Positions 34,901 to 42,907 of a stretch of DNA of 49,377 nucleotides are shown in pieces (positions within the stretch are counted from its first letter, which is position 1; the number at the start of each line of letters is the position of its first letter). Origin of the DNA: Hyphococcus sp. (GTDB lineage: Bacteria; Pseudomonadota; Alphaproteobacteria; Caulobacterales; Parvularculaceae); contig JAJFGC010000256.1 of the NCBI GenBank assembly GCA_021776345.1, positions 1 to 49,377 on the forward strand. The letters are read 5' to 3'. The notes under the pieces are model-generated. The model saw nothing but the letters and a program-made list of their open reading frames with translations, did not search any database and was not told where the DNA came from. The position numbers and the translations under genes were made by a program.

Positions 34901-36626
34901 GTGTGTCATTGATGTCCGTCACGTTCACCGTAACAGTCTTCTGGAGCGTCGCGCCCGACGCGTCTTCAACCTCAAGCGTCAGCTCATAGGCTGACTGCGC
35001 CTCATGATCGAGAGAAACACCATCTTTTAGTTTCAGTTGATCGCCAACGACTTCGAACAACCCCGATGGATCTTCGACAAGAGAGAACGTAGCCATGTCG
35101 CCCGCGTCTTGATCTTCTGCCGTCAGCGTCGCAACCGTGGCGCCGCTCTGGTTTTCATCGACATTGGCGCCGGAAAGAACAATATCTGTCGGCGTATCAT
35201 TTATATCTTCAACATTGATGACCAATGTTTCCTGATGAGCGGCGCCGCCGCTATCCGTGACTTCAACAACTACGCTATATTTATCTTGCGTTTCATAGTC
35301 GAGTTCAACGCCGTCTTTGAGTTTGAGTTGATCGCCAACGATTTCAAACAAACCCGACGGATCGCCCGCTATGTCATAAGAGGCCGTATCGTCGTCATCA
35401 GGATCAATCACGGAGAGCGTACCGATAACGGCGCCGGGCGCACGTTCACCAACGCGAGCCCCATCTAACAAGATCTCGACCGGCTCTTCATTGATGTCAG
35501 CGACGTTGATCGTCACGGTTTCCAGATAGGTCAGCCCGCCGCTATCCGTCACTTCGATGGTGACGTTGTATGTGTCCTGCAGCTCATGGTCGAGTTCAAC
35601 GCCGTCTTTAAGACGCAATTCGTTCCCAACAAGCTCAAAGAGATCGGACGCATCTTCCGCCAGCGCAAATGCCGCCTCATCCCCTGCGTCCGGATCGGAG
35701 GCGGTCAAAGTTGCAACAAGCGCGCCTGCTTCATGTTCAGTCACAACGCCGCCGGCAACACCCAGATCATTTGGCGCTTCATTAACGTCGGTAACATTGA
35801 CTGAAACGGTTTTTTGCACTGTCGCGCCGGAGGCGTCCGTCGCCTCGATGATGATCTGATAAACGTCCTGCGCTTCATGATCGAGAGCGATGCCTTCTTT
35901 TAAGCGCAACTCATTTCCAACAATTTCAAAGGCGCCGGACGAATCATTGACGATAGCAAAAGTCGCCTCATCATTAATATCCGCATCAACGGCCGAGAGC
36001 AGCGCGACAACGGCGCCCTCGTCATTTTCATTGACGGCATCACCAGACAGCTCAATATCGGTCGGGGCCTCATTGACGGCCGACCGGGTAACACCGACGC
36101 CGAAGATAACGGGTGGATTCGCCTCAGTGATATCGTCAACGGACTGACCCGCTGCCGCGCTTTGCGCGGCGATGCCATTGACGTTATTTTGGAATTGGTT
36201 GTTGTCGGCGGTGGAGTCTGGACCGTCTGCGCCAACGACCTCTTCGTTCGCTCCGCGACTGTCTAGACTTGGTTCACCAGATTGGCCCTCTTCTGCGCCA
36301 TTGTCTTCGCCTGATTTACGTAGCGTTAACGATTCTGCATCGGCGCCTTGAGCATCGGTCTCGGTTCTAGCACCCAGCGTCTCCGATTTGGTCCTTCCGA
36401 CGTCTTCCTTGCGCTCCTCGCCATAATGCAAGTTTCCATAGCCCTCGCCGTTTTCTTCACCCTTGATAGTGTCAATATTCTGCTCGCGCGCTTTTTCCAG
36501 CGAAGCGCGTTCACTTTCAACCTCGCGGTCTTCCTGTCGACGACGCTCAAGCTCGTCTTTTGACGGTGCTTTTGAAGGCGAAACGCCTAGTTTTGACTGA
36601 TTTTCTCCGGCCACGGCAGACCTCAT
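28974..36626 (-). CDS. giant RTX/cadherin-repeat surface adhesin, type I secreted
   Basis: The protein has 2550 residues and no signal peptide. Approximate layout: a charged, Glu/Lys-rich head at 1-180 and about ten to twelve cadherin-like repeats of 97 residues (GAVVATLSA.D.DAGD.A....DDPSG.FE.VG..LKLK.G). Between the repeats are a LamG/concanavalin-like domain (771-1005), a CBM6-like carbohydrate-binding domain (LVVEAENFVSNNPGDG onward, 1207-1365) and two PA14-like domains (1582-1730, 1836-1982). RTX calcium repeats (GGAGNDRITGSTGDD type) fill 2085-2485 and include a 110-residue period. The last 60 residues, acidic with hydrophobic end EFTDLEQII, fit a type I signal. It should bind glycans and mediate attachment or biofilm. 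ATG 36626 has only a distant GGAG. It is divergent from its likely ABC exporter and convergent with the TolC-like gene. Confidence 0.92.
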   Translation of the reverse strand: MRSAVAGENQSKLGVSPSKAPSKDELERRRQEDREVESERASLEKAREQNIDTIKGEENGEGYGNLHYGEERKEDVGRTKSETLGARTETDAQGADAESLTLRKSGEDNGAEEGQSGEPSLDSRGANEEVVGADGPDSTADNNQFQNNVNGIAAQSAAAGQSVDDITEANPPVIFGVGVTRSAVNEAPTDIELSGDAVNENDEGAVVALLSAVDADINDEATFAIVNDSSGAFEIVGNELRLKEGIALDHEAQDVYQIIIEATDASGATVQKTVSVNVTDVNEAPNDLGVAGGVVTEHEAGALVATLTASDPDAGDEAAFALAEDASDLFELVGNELRLKDGVELDHELQDTYNVTIEVTDSGGLTYLETVTINVADINEEPVEILLDGARVGERAPGAVIGTLSVIDPDDDDTASYDIAGDPSGLFEIVGDQLKLKDGVELDYETQDKYSVVVEVTDSGGAAHQETLVINVEDINDTPTDIVLSGANVDENQSGATVATLTAEDQDAGDMATFSLVEDPSGLFEVVGDQLKLKDGVSLDHEAQSAYELTLEVEDASGATLQKTVTVNVTDINDTPTNIDLSNDTIDENVNGAVVATLSAADQDAGDTATFSIADDPSGVFEIVGTQLTLKPGIALDHEVQDSYELTIDVEDSEGAIYSETITVNIADVNDAPIDIVLSDDSVNENDAGAVVATLTATDQDVGDGEIFSLSDDPSGLFEVVGDQLKLKEGVALDHEIRDSYDVTIEVEDSAGATFEKSVTINVADVNEAPVDFLLTPNEATAVLSLNQDGGNNDLAIASNVDGFPTDALTVEVSFTSSQTDVGSGVPLFSYAAGGGSNNEALIWLESSSGKLAIYLAGQRILTDIPNSSLLDGAEHTVSFSWDQASDQLAVYVDGAEEFNRSVSGRNLRADGTVTFGQEQDTEGGRFDANQIFEGEISEVRIFDDVRTAQEIADNADGPLANPADEPGLVTNWLMNEETGGVVQDLAGDNDLVLQNGAEIVGGVAFTSPTVIENDAGGVVGTLSAIDPDTGDAVTNFSIFDDPSGLFEVVGDQLKLKDGVTTDHEAQDSYDVVIAATDDTGQSSNQMVTINVADLNEDPTDIQLTGNTVNENDAGAVVGVFTTTDQDEGDTASYSIADDPSGAFEVVGDQLKLKDGASLDHEAGDQVNLTVRVTDSAGNSYDETVTVNIADINETPTDILLSGSTGDVYQEQGGLLVVEAENFVSNNPGDGHAWGDSATVGAVHVDNGAVNDMWRDEADVETNSPELTYNVYFDTPGTYYVHVRGMAEDGSAGSADSVHIGLNGERMSGDGGITGFGGGGFSWGSRDTYTGNVTTIEITAAGQYELNLWAREDGVSVDKFILTQDPGYSPSGAGPAESPKVGYEAVQEGTAAGTVVATLIAVDPDAGDTHTFEIVDAAGNPVDNADFEIVGNEVRVKVGADLDLENEPTPTLFVKTTDSGGESYTESVTIALADVNEAPTDIVLSNDTVDENDAGAVVATLSAADQDAGDTATYTIVNDPSGAFEIVGDQLKLKDGVELDFESAASHNVVIEARDSAGATYEKTVTVNVENVNAAPSLGLASQSGLAASYYDVGAAISNLKDMDFDAAPDATGLVANLDYTAGNEKFWDGAPNDFFAAKYEGQLNVSEAGSYTISLSSDDGSMLFVDGVPVLDNDGLHATRTRSVTLDLDEGSHDIEVRYFENGGSQTLQMTWSGPDTGGARVLVDGDALSSGAQADALSLSDDAEGMVVAALAVTDADTDDMHSFTVSDDRFEVVEIDGAPTLKLKEGVAINYETEASVDVSVTVTDAAGESDTADFSIAIADDNTAPTIDVAGGEGLVASYYDVGASISNLSEIDFDAAPDATDVVDSLDYMTGNEKFWDAGPDNYFAAKYEGELVVETGGSYTINLASDDGSMLFVDGVPVIDNDSLHGTVTQSATLNLDAGAHDIEVRYFENTGAQTLQMTWSGPDTGGATELVDGAALRQPGTYDAGAIGVTENVAGDVAALLSATDAEGDAITFDISDDRFEVVDTDEGLTLKLKDGEALDFETEPSVDVIVTATDEHGESSWRSFEVTVNDVDREPILGTPGNDRLNGTNDADVIDGLAGDDIINGRGGDDTIIGGAGNDRLNGGSGDDTFVVSGTNDGFDRFNGGVGNDRVVAGADNTEIGLTTFNNHVEEISADGFNNVSIVGSSANNTLTFTNTNLDGIVAIDGGAGNDRITGSAGDDTIIGGAGNDQLTGGLGNDTFVVSGTGDGLDRFVGGGGNDAIIAGSDGTEIAMSSYNNGVETISAAGFDDVSIVGNAGNNSLNFSSTDLDGVDFIDGGAGNDRITGSTGDDLIVGGAGNDRLNGGSGDDTFTVSGDDQGFDQFNGGQGADQILAGADATTIGLSNFNNSVETISANGFNGVTLEGTGGNNTLNFSTTDLDGIESIDGGAGNDRITGSTGDDVIYGGVGNDRVIGGDGHDLFVYEAGDGNDTFNGGGGGWTDAIQFADGLESLGVLGVDWTIDLTQGSIVSSEADNIELSNDADGMITLNDGSMIEFTDLEQII
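29337..30326 (-). repeat. three 330-base (110-residue) direct repeats in the RTX region
   Basis: The segment IDGGAGNDRITGS recurs at residues 2212, 2322 and 2432, exactly 110 residues apart, and a weaker first copy starts near 2102. Each unit holds RTX nonapeptides, then DTFVVSG..DGFD.FNGG, then FNN.VE.ISA.GF..V and NN.L.F..T.LDGI. At DNA level the blocks around 29290, 29620, 29950 and 30280 are near-identical in places. Confidence 0.9.
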
Positions 36627-36762
36627 TACACAACTGTAGTCTCCGCTAATTTATCAATGAGAGATTAACCAGAAACTTATCAGCCTAGTTAATAGACTGT
36701 AAATCATAGCGCTCCCGGCAACGCTTATCTTTCCTAAACAATTTAACCTTATTCTCGGCGAC
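36627..36762. promoter_or_regulatory. divergent promoter region of adhesin and ABC exporter genes
   Basis: This AT-rich gap of 136 bases separates the two divergent starts, so both promoters should lie here. A TTAAC/GTTAA inverted repeat occurs near 36665-36693. I cannot identify a -35/-10 pair with confidence. Confidence 0.4.
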
Positions 36763-38523
36763 TTGAGTGATGACCGGCTGCGTATTTTTATGGTGTACAG
36801 TGTAAAATCCTTGATCGACAGGCTGCCGAAAAGCTGGCTGCCTGAGCGAGAGGATTCGCTTCTTGGTGAACCGGAACCGATTGCATCTGTCTATGCCGGT
36901 TCAGTGATCGTTAACCTGTTTGCACTGGCGCTGCCGCTCACAGTGTTACAAATCTACGATCGAGTGCTGCCAAATGCATCATTTGATACGCTCACCGTTT
37001 TGATCGCGGCTCTTATTGTCGTCGTGGTCGTCGACGCCATTTTAAAATACTGCCGGTCCTATTTGATCAACTGGTCAGCCGCCGCCTTCACGCATCAACT
37101 GTCGGTCAAAGCGATTGATGTCATGATGAATTCGCCGCCGACAAAGCACGGCGCCATTCCCACTAGCGAGCATCTAGATCGGCTCAATTCAATTTCCGGG
37201 CTCGGTAATTATCTTGGCGGGCAATCCCGCGTCGTCATTGTTGATATCTGTTTTATTCCAGTTTTTGCCGGCATTATTATCCTTTTGGGCGGGCCGGTTT
37301 TCATGGCGCCTCTTTTGCTTTTTTCGTTATTCGGATTTTACGCTATGCAGCGGACGAAAGAGCTATGTGTAACAATTGAGGAACGAGAAAAGTCCGACGC
37401 ACGAAAATACGATTTTGTCATCGAAATCCTGGAGTCTATGCAAACAGTGAAATCGTTGGCGATGGAGCCACTGATGATGCGTCGGTTCGAGCGATTGCAG
37501 GCGATTGAAAGCGTCATCGTGAAGCGATTGATCGGCCTTACTATCGCGTCTCAAAATTTCAGCGCAATGTATGCATCGCTTTCTGCTGTTACCATTGTTG
37601 GTCTCGGCGCACTGCTTGTACTTGGCGGCAAAATGACGATCGGTGGTCTCGCCTGTTGTATGTTGTTGTCGTCACAATTGCTGCAACCAATCTTAAGGTC
37701 ATTGTCTGCCTGGAATGAAATCCATCTCGCCAAACATCGGCGCGATCGGATCGCCGAGATATTCGACGATCACGATACGATCAGCGAAGAACCGACAGCA
37801 CCTGTTGAAAACATATACCCGAAACTCTTGCGGGCGGAGCCCGTTTTATTCAAAGACGTCACGATCAGGTTTGGTGATGCGCCGCCGTTGTTTGAAAAAC
37901 TAAACTTCGACGCGCCCGCCGGCGCCATGATCGCTTTCACGGGCGCCAACGGAGGCGGGCGGACATCCTTGCTGCGCGCCCTCGCCGGCGATATCACCCC
38001 TTCGGAGGGAGAAATTCGCGTCGGCGGTGCGCTTATTAATGGCGGCGACACCGCTGCAAAGCGTATTGCAACGCGTTATGTCGGGCAAACACCGACGACC
38101 TTCAGAGGCACGATCCTGGAGAATTTAACGCTGTTTGGCGAGTTGACGACAGCATCCGCCTTATGGGCGTCGCGCCTTATCGGTCTCGATAGCGAAGTCG
38201 TCCGGATGCCGCTTGGTTATGACACTCAATTAAAAAGCCTGTCAGGTCGAGGCATCCCCGCCTCGACCGCGCAAAGGATTTGTATTGCCCGCGCCCTAGC
38301 GACAAAGCCGCCCGTCCTTCTTCTCGATGAAGCCACAACCTCTCTCGATATTCCGGGAGAACGAGCCTTTGGTGAGGCTTTGCGTAAATTGCATGGCGAC
38401 ATGACAATTATCCTCGCCACTCATCGTCCTTCCCTCGTTGCTCTTGCCGATTCGACGTACGAAGTCACAGGCGGCGCGTTGAAATCTTACATGTCAGCGC
38501 CCAACCAGAAGGCGGCGGGATAA
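36763..38523 (+). CDS. type I secretion ABC exporter subunit A, degenerate Walker A
   Basis: This 586-residue half-transporter has a six-helix exporter domain (about 40-320) of the LapB/HlyB type without an N-terminal C39 domain, then an ATPase domain. The Walker A loop is GANGGGRTS (394-402): the essential Lys is Arg400. The signature is LSGRG (493-497) rather than LSGGQ. Walker B with catalytic Glu is intact (LLLDEATTSLD, E523), as are the Q-loop (YVGQTP) and H-loop (ATHRPS). It therefore probably cannot work alone and needs the next gene product as partner. Translation starts at TTG 36763 with a weak ribosome site; ATG 36790 is an alternative. Its stop overlaps the start of the next gene (TAATG). 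Confidence 0.87.
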   Translation: MSDDRLRIFMVYSVKSLIDRLPKSWLPEREDSLLGEPEPIASVYAGSVIVNLFALALPLTVLQIYDRVLPNASFDTLTVLIAALIVVVVVDAILKYCRSYLINWSAAAFTHQLSVKAIDVMMNSPPTKHGAIPTSEHLDRLNSISGLGNYLGGQSRVVIVDICFIPVFAGIIILLGGPVFMAPLLLFSLFGFYAMQRTKELCVTIEEREKSDARKYDFVIEILESMQTVKSLAMEPLMMRRFERLQAIESVIVKRLIGLTIASQNFSAMYASLSAVTIVGLGALLVLGGKMTIGGLACCMLLSSQLLQPILRSLSAWNEIHLAKHRRDRIAEIFDDHDTISEEPTAPVENIYPKLLRAEPVLFKDVTIRFGDAPPLFEKLNFDAPAGAMIAFTGANGGGRTSLLRALAGDITPSEGEIRVGGALINGGDTAAKRIATRYVGQTPTTFRGTILENLTLFGELTTASALWASRLIGLDSEVVRMPLGYDTQLKSLSGRGIPASTAQRICIARALATKPPVLLLDEATTSLDIPGERAFGEALRKLHGDMTIILATHRPSLVALADSTYEVTGGALKSYMSAPNQKAAG

Positions 38524-40742
38524 TGGACCAGCAAAGCCAAAATCTCAGCTCAGGGGAAACCCAAAAGGACCCGATCAACCGCATCCATGAAGCGCTTAAT
38601 CCGGTCCATAAGCTAATCGATCAAGTCGAAAACGCTTTTACCAATGACGTTCGATCTAATTCTACTTCCAGCGGCGATTGTGTCGCCGTGATCGATCGAT
38701 TCTTGAAAATAACCGGATGGTCTCAAGGCTCGCGGCGAGTCTTCGAGTCAATGCCACATGCCAGCGAACTCGAAACAATAGAAGCATTTCGAACGGTGCT
38801 TTTTCATCTCGGCTATAACACGAGCGTTGAAGTAGCCTCAACGGAAAACATTCGTCATGAGTTCTTGCCTTGCTTTTTAAGAACGCATTCCGGTCGAATT
38901 ATTCTTCTTGAAAAAATTTCCAAGACCGGTGTCATTGATGTCTTTGATCCGGTTTCCCGAAAACATGTGGATGTCTCACCGGATGCTGTCAAAGGCGCGA
39001 TTATTTTTCCTGAGCGCACCAGCGTTGATCAGGATGTTAATCCGACAATGGCGCCAAAATGGTCGCTCACGGCACTGAAAACATTTTTGCCAAATATTCG
39101 GCAAATATTCCTGATCAGTTTTATCGTCAATATTTTCGCGCTGGCGCCGCCGATTTACGTAATGAATGTTTATGATAAGGCGATTGGCGCGAAATCACCC
39201 GATGTATTATTGGGCCTTTCCATCGGTATCTTAATGATTGTCGTTGCTGATTTTAGCTTACGACAGATACGAGGCAAGCTTCAGGCGTATCTCGGCGGCC
39301 GCCTTGATGAACAGGCCAATGAAACGGCGTTCCGGCAGTTACTTCATATGCCGCTTTCCTACATCGAAGACGCTCCGATCGGGTCACAATTGACGCGTCT
39401 GCGCCAGATGACGTCCATACGCGAAGCATTTATCGGCGCGCTGGCGACAGCAATTTTTGATTTACCGTTCATTGTTCTTTTCATCGTGGTAACAGCAATT
39501 ATCGGCGGACCGCTTGTTTGGCCGCCGCTTGCACTGCTTTGCATATACTTTTTGCTGGCTTTGTGGGCGATCCCACGCACACGCACCTTGGTCACAAAGG
39601 CTGGCGATGCACGATCAAAACTCAACAATCTCACGGTTGAGGCTGTGTCTGCGCAAGATGCTATTACAGATCTCGGCGCCGATAACGTATGGCGGAAAAG
39701 ATATCGGCGTTATTCCGCTGAAGCAGTCATGCACAATATGAAGGCTCGCCAATTCAATTTCCTTGTCCACACGCTCTCACAAATGCTGGTCGCCGCCGCT
39801 GGCGTCGCAACCCTTGCCTTTGGCACCGGCATGGTTATAGCAGGCGATCTTTCTGCTGGCGCGCTTATCGCGGTGATGGCCTTGGCCTGGCGCATTCTCG
39901 GGCCTATCCGCAATGCGTTTCTGAGCGGTCTCACTCTCGGTCAGACGTTGCAAAGCATCGAGCAGATCGATCGCATCGTCAAAATGCCGCGCGAACGCGA
40001 ACCAAATTCAAGCCCCTCCATCTCGAGAAGCTTTACCGGGCGTATCAGCTGCGAGAACCTGGCTTTTCGTTACCCAACACAGCGTGAGCCTGCGCTGCGC
40101 AGCGTATCATTTGAGCTTGAGCCAGGACAAATGTTGTGTCTGTGCGGACAAAGCGGGTCGGGGAAATCGACTGTGCTGCGGATCCTTCTCGGATTGCATC
40201 AACAACAAGCCGGCTCCGTATATGTGGACGGTCTTGATCTGCGCCAGCTAGACAAGGGTGAATGGCGCCATTCGCTTGGCGTTGCGCCACAGTCTTCAGA
40301 CCTTTTTTACGGCACGATCGCACAAAATCTGCGCCTTGCTCACCCAGCAGCGACAGATGAAGAGCTTGAAGAAATTACTCACCGCTTCGGTATCGATAAT
40401 TACTTCCACAGTGTGCTGGATGAAGGTCTTGAAACAAGGTTTAAATCCGGCTCGCGGGCGGCATGGCCGGACGCATTGGTCCGGCGTATCGTTTTGTGCC
40501 GGGCGTTTGTTGGCAATCCGCCAATTTATCTTCTCGACGATCCTGCCGCCAATCTTGATACGGCGGGCGAGAAAGCATTTCTATCTTTGCTTGAAGAGCG
40601 GCGCAAAACCAGCGCCATCATCATGACGACGCATCGGCCGAGTTACATGCGCATTGCAGACACAGTCGTCTGGCTAGACCGCGGTATGATCCGCGATATG
40701 GGGCCGCCAAATACGGTCGTGCCTCGGCAATTAGCGATTTAA
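38523..40742 (+). CDS. type I secretion ABC exporter subunit B with C39-like domain
   Basis: This 739-residue half-transporter has three parts. An N-terminal C39-like domain spans about 45-165: it keeps a Cys (GDC53V) and a C-terminal FDP, but the expected catalytic His position reads GRIILLE, so it is likely a binding rather than a peptidase domain. Residues 180-475 are a six-helix exporter domain. Residues 505-739 are an ATPase with canonical Walker A GQSGSGKST (K548), but the signature is SGSRA (642-646) and Walker B ends LLDDPAANLD, with Asp673 replacing the catalytic Glu. The defects complement those of the upstream subunit, which points to an obligate heterodimer. The start overlaps the previous stop by one base. 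Confidence 0.88.
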   Translation: MDQQSQNLSSGETQKDPINRIHEALNPVHKLIDQVENAFTNDVRSNSTSSGDCVAVIDRFLKITGWSQGSRRVFESMPHASELETIEAFRTVLFHLGYNTSVEVASTENIRHEFLPCFLRTHSGRIILLEKISKTGVIDVFDPVSRKHVDVSPDAVKGAIIFPERTSVDQDVNPTMAPKWSLTALKTFLPNIRQIFLISFIVNIFALAPPIYVMNVYDKAIGAKSPDVLLGLSIGILMIVVADFSLRQIRGKLQAYLGGRLDEQANETAFRQLLHMPLSYIEDAPIGSQLTRLRQMTSIREAFIGALATAIFDLPFIVLFIVVTAIIGGPLVWPPLALLCIYFLLALWAIPRTRTLVTKAGDARSKLNNLTVEAVSAQDAITDLGADNVWRKRYRRYSAEAVMHNMKARQFNFLVHTLSQMLVAAAGVATLAFGTGMVIAGDLSAGALIAVMALAWRILGPIRNAFLSGLTLGQTLQSIEQIDRIVKMPREREPNSSPSISRSFTGRISCENLAFRYPTQREPALRSVSFELEPGQMLCLCGQSGSGKSTVLRILLGLHQQQAGSVYVDGLDLRQLDKGEWRHSLGVAPQSSDLFYGTIAQNLRLAHPAATDEELEEITHRFGIDNYFHSVLDEGLETRFKSGSRAAWPDALVRRIVLCRAFVGNPPIYLLDDPAANLDTAGEKAFLSLLEERRKTSAIIMTTHRPSYMRIADTVVWLDRGMIRDMGPPNTVVPRQLAI

Positions 40743-40774
40743 TTGGAAATTTAAAGAGAACAAGAGTCACACCC

Positions 40775-42124
40775 ATGGACACAGATCAACCACTCCCGGC
40801 TCAACAGCCCGTCCTAGTCGGCGAGCGAAACGCCATCGCGCTGCCAATCGAACTGGAAGAAGGCGCCCCGCCTGTGCTGATGCGATCCGCCATGGCGATC
40901 ATCACCGGGCTTGTTCTTATGTTGCTTGTGTGGGCGAATATCGCTCAGATTCGGGAATTATCCGTCGCAGTCGGCGAAATCTCTCCCTACGGATCAACCC
41001 GGGATGTCGCTCATCTCGAGGGCGGCATCATTGACGAAGTGTTTGTTGCGCCAGGCGACACTATTAAACAAGGCGCCCCGCTATTGCAGTTACGCATGGA
41101 AAGCTCAGGCGGTGAATATAACCGCGTCTCATCACGCCGCACAAACCTGAAGATGCAGGCGGAACGGTTGATGGCGCAGATCGAAGAACGTGACCCAGAC
41201 TATTCTGCCGTCGCCAAAAAGTGGCCGTCCCTCGCCGCTGAGCAAACCGCGATATTCAAGAGCAGCGTTAAAGAACATACCGCCCTGATGGAAACGCTGG
41301 ATGCGAAAGTGTCAGCAACGAAGTCCGATGTCATTGGCGCGCAAGCTGAAAAGAAGGCCAAAGATCAGCTCGTCGGATTTGCCAAACAGCAACTGCAAAT
41401 TCAAGACGACTTGATTGTGGACGGATTCACCTCAAAACAGGCGCATCTAGAAGCGGAAGCCGCCTACGCCTCGGCTCAGGCTGCCGCAGCTGCGGCGCAA
41501 GCAAGACTGCAACAAACGAAACGCGCGAAAGAAAGCGCGATTGCCGAACGAGAGAATGCCGCAGCAGCATACATAAACCGTAGTGCAAAAGAACGCGCCG
41601 CCGCCATTGCAGAGCTTGACGAGCTTGAAGAACCGCTAAACTCACTTGAAGATCGCGCCGAAAGACTCACAGTGCGCAGTCCTGTGACGGGTATCGTGAA
41701 ATCCGTGGCTGTTGACGGCGCTGGCGATGTTGTTCGCCCCGGTGGGCTGGTGGCAGAGATCACGCCAGCGAATAATACCCTGTTCGCCGAAGTCCGCGTT
41801 AATCCGAAAGATATCGGGCACGTCGCTGTTGGTCAGCAGACGGATATTTCCGTCACCGCCTTTGATCCCAACCGCTATGGAAAGATTGATGGCCGCGTCA
41901 TTCATGTGTCGGCAGATACGTTCATCGACGAGCGCACCCGCGAGACATACTACGTCGCTTATGTTGCGCTCGACGATCCCACGGGCAAGTCAGACAGACT
42001 CGTAGAGATGCTCACGCCTGGCATGGAAGTGCGCGCAGAAATCATCACTCAGACCCGCTCGCTCATGCAGTACATATTAAAACCGGTATTGCGACCGCTT
42101 GATCGCGCCTTCTCAGAGCGATAA
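40775..42124 (+). CDS. HlyD/LapC-type membrane fusion adaptor
   Basis: This 449-residue adaptor joins the ABC exporter to the TolC-like duct. A short cytoplasmic head and one membrane helix (MAIITGLVLMLLVWANIA) precede the lipoyl half EVFVAPGDTIKQGAPLLQL. A long periplasmic helical hairpin (about 105-290, Ala/Glu/Lys-rich coiled coil) is followed by the second lipoyl half (LTVRSPVTGIVKSV) and the C-terminal beta barrel ending with the typical LTPGMEVRAEI and a basic tail. AAAGAG lies upstream of the ATG. It is the third gene of the exporter transcript, 32 bases after subunit B, and converges on gspO with a 6-base gap. Confidence 0.93.
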   Translation: MDTDQPLPAQQPVLVGERNAIALPIELEEGAPPVLMRSAMAIITGLVLMLLVWANIAQIRELSVAVGEISPYGSTRDVAHLEGGIIDEVFVAPGDTIKQGAPLLQLRMESSGGEYNRVSSRRTNLKMQAERLMAQIEERDPDYSAVAKKWPSLAAEQTAIFKSSVKEHTALMETLDAKVSATKSDVIGAQAEKKAKDQLVGFAKQQLQIQDDLIVDGFTSKQAHLEAEAAYASAQAAAAAAQARLQQTKRAKESAIAERENAAAAYINRSAKERAAAIAELDELEEPLNSLEDRAERLTVRSPVTGIVKSVAVDGAGDVVRPGGLVAEITPANNTLFAEVRVNPKDIGHVAVGQQTDISVTAFDPNRYGKIDGRVIHVSADTFIDERTRETYYVAYVALDDPTGKSDRLVEMLTPGMEVRAEIITQTRSLMQYILKPVLRPLDRAFSER

Positions 42125-42130
42125 GCGGCT

Positions 42131-42907
42131 TTACTGCCATAAAAAAACGATAGCGCCGGAAAAGGCCAACGCCGGGCCAAAGGGGATTGCCGTCTCGGCG
42201 TCGATCTCTTGCGACCGCATACTCATGGCGCCAACCACAATCAGCGTTGTCACCGCCGCAACCAACACGATCACCGGCAACGCCATCCAGCCGGTCCAGG
42301 CGCCAAGCGCGGCAAGCAATTTTGCATCGCCAAGCCCCAGCCCTTCGCGACCGCGTAGCGCTTTGTATCCCGCCGACACCGCCCAAAGCGATAGATAGCC
42401 CGCTACCGCGCCAATCACGGCTTCTCTAAACGGAACAAAAAGACCGCCAACATTTGCGGCAAGGCCGATCGCGATTAACGGCAGCGTCAGCATGTCCGGG
42501 AGGTATCCGGTTTCCAAATCAATCGCGGCAAGCGCGATCAAGACTAGTAAATACACCCCTGCGAGCACGGCCGCCAATCCCGCGCCATAAAAATATATCG
42601 CCGCCAAACCAGCCGCCGCCCCGAGCGCCTCAACTATCAAATAACGCGGATTGATCGGTTGGGCGCAACTGGCGCAGCGACCACGCAAAAATAAATAACT
42701 GATAAGGGGAACATTATGTGACGTCTGTATCGGCGTTCGACATGAGGGGCAGTAAGAACGCGGCGCCAAAAGGTTTCCGCGTGACGCAGAGCCTTCTGAC
42801 TCAACCAACCCCCACATCGCCGGTCCGCGCCAGATCACGACGTTCAAAAAGCTCCCAGCTAGGGCGCCCAAACCGAGACTTAGGAAATATTGGAACCAGA
42901 TGCTCAT
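42131..42907 (-). CDS. gspO: prepilin peptidase / N-methyltransferase of the type II secretion system
   Basis: GspO cleaves the leader of type IV pilins and pseudopilins and methylates the new N-terminus. The 258-residue protein has the N-terminal GALAGSFLNVVIWR. The zinc-binding cytoplasmic loop carries C53-x2-C56 and C78-x2-C81. The two aspartyl protease sites are AIDLETGYLPD and GLGLGDAKLLAALGAW. Multiple membrane helices follow. ATG 42907 is chosen because family similarity begins there; the frame remains open upstream through a different, apparently broken coding segment. Its substrates should be GspG-K from the same locus. Confidence 0.93.
   Translation of the reverse strand: MSIWFQYFLSLGLGALAGSFLNVVIWRGPAMWGLVESEGSASRGNLLAPRSYCPSCRTPIQTSHNVPLISYLFLRGRCASCAQPINPRYLIVEALGAAAGLAAIYFYGAGLAAVLAGVYLLVLIALAAIDLETGYLPDMLTLPLIAIGLAANVGGLFVPFREAVIGAVAGYLSLWAVSAGYKALRGREGLGLGDAKLLAALGAWTGWMALPVIVLVAAVTTLIVVGAMSMRSQEIDAETAIPFGPALAFSGAIVFLWQ

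Noticed and set aside
40775-42124. Multidrug efflux adaptor (AcrA type) instead of type I secretion adaptor
   Set aside because: The N-terminal membrane helix without a lipobox, long hairpin and the adjoining type I ABC genes fit HlyD/LapC better.
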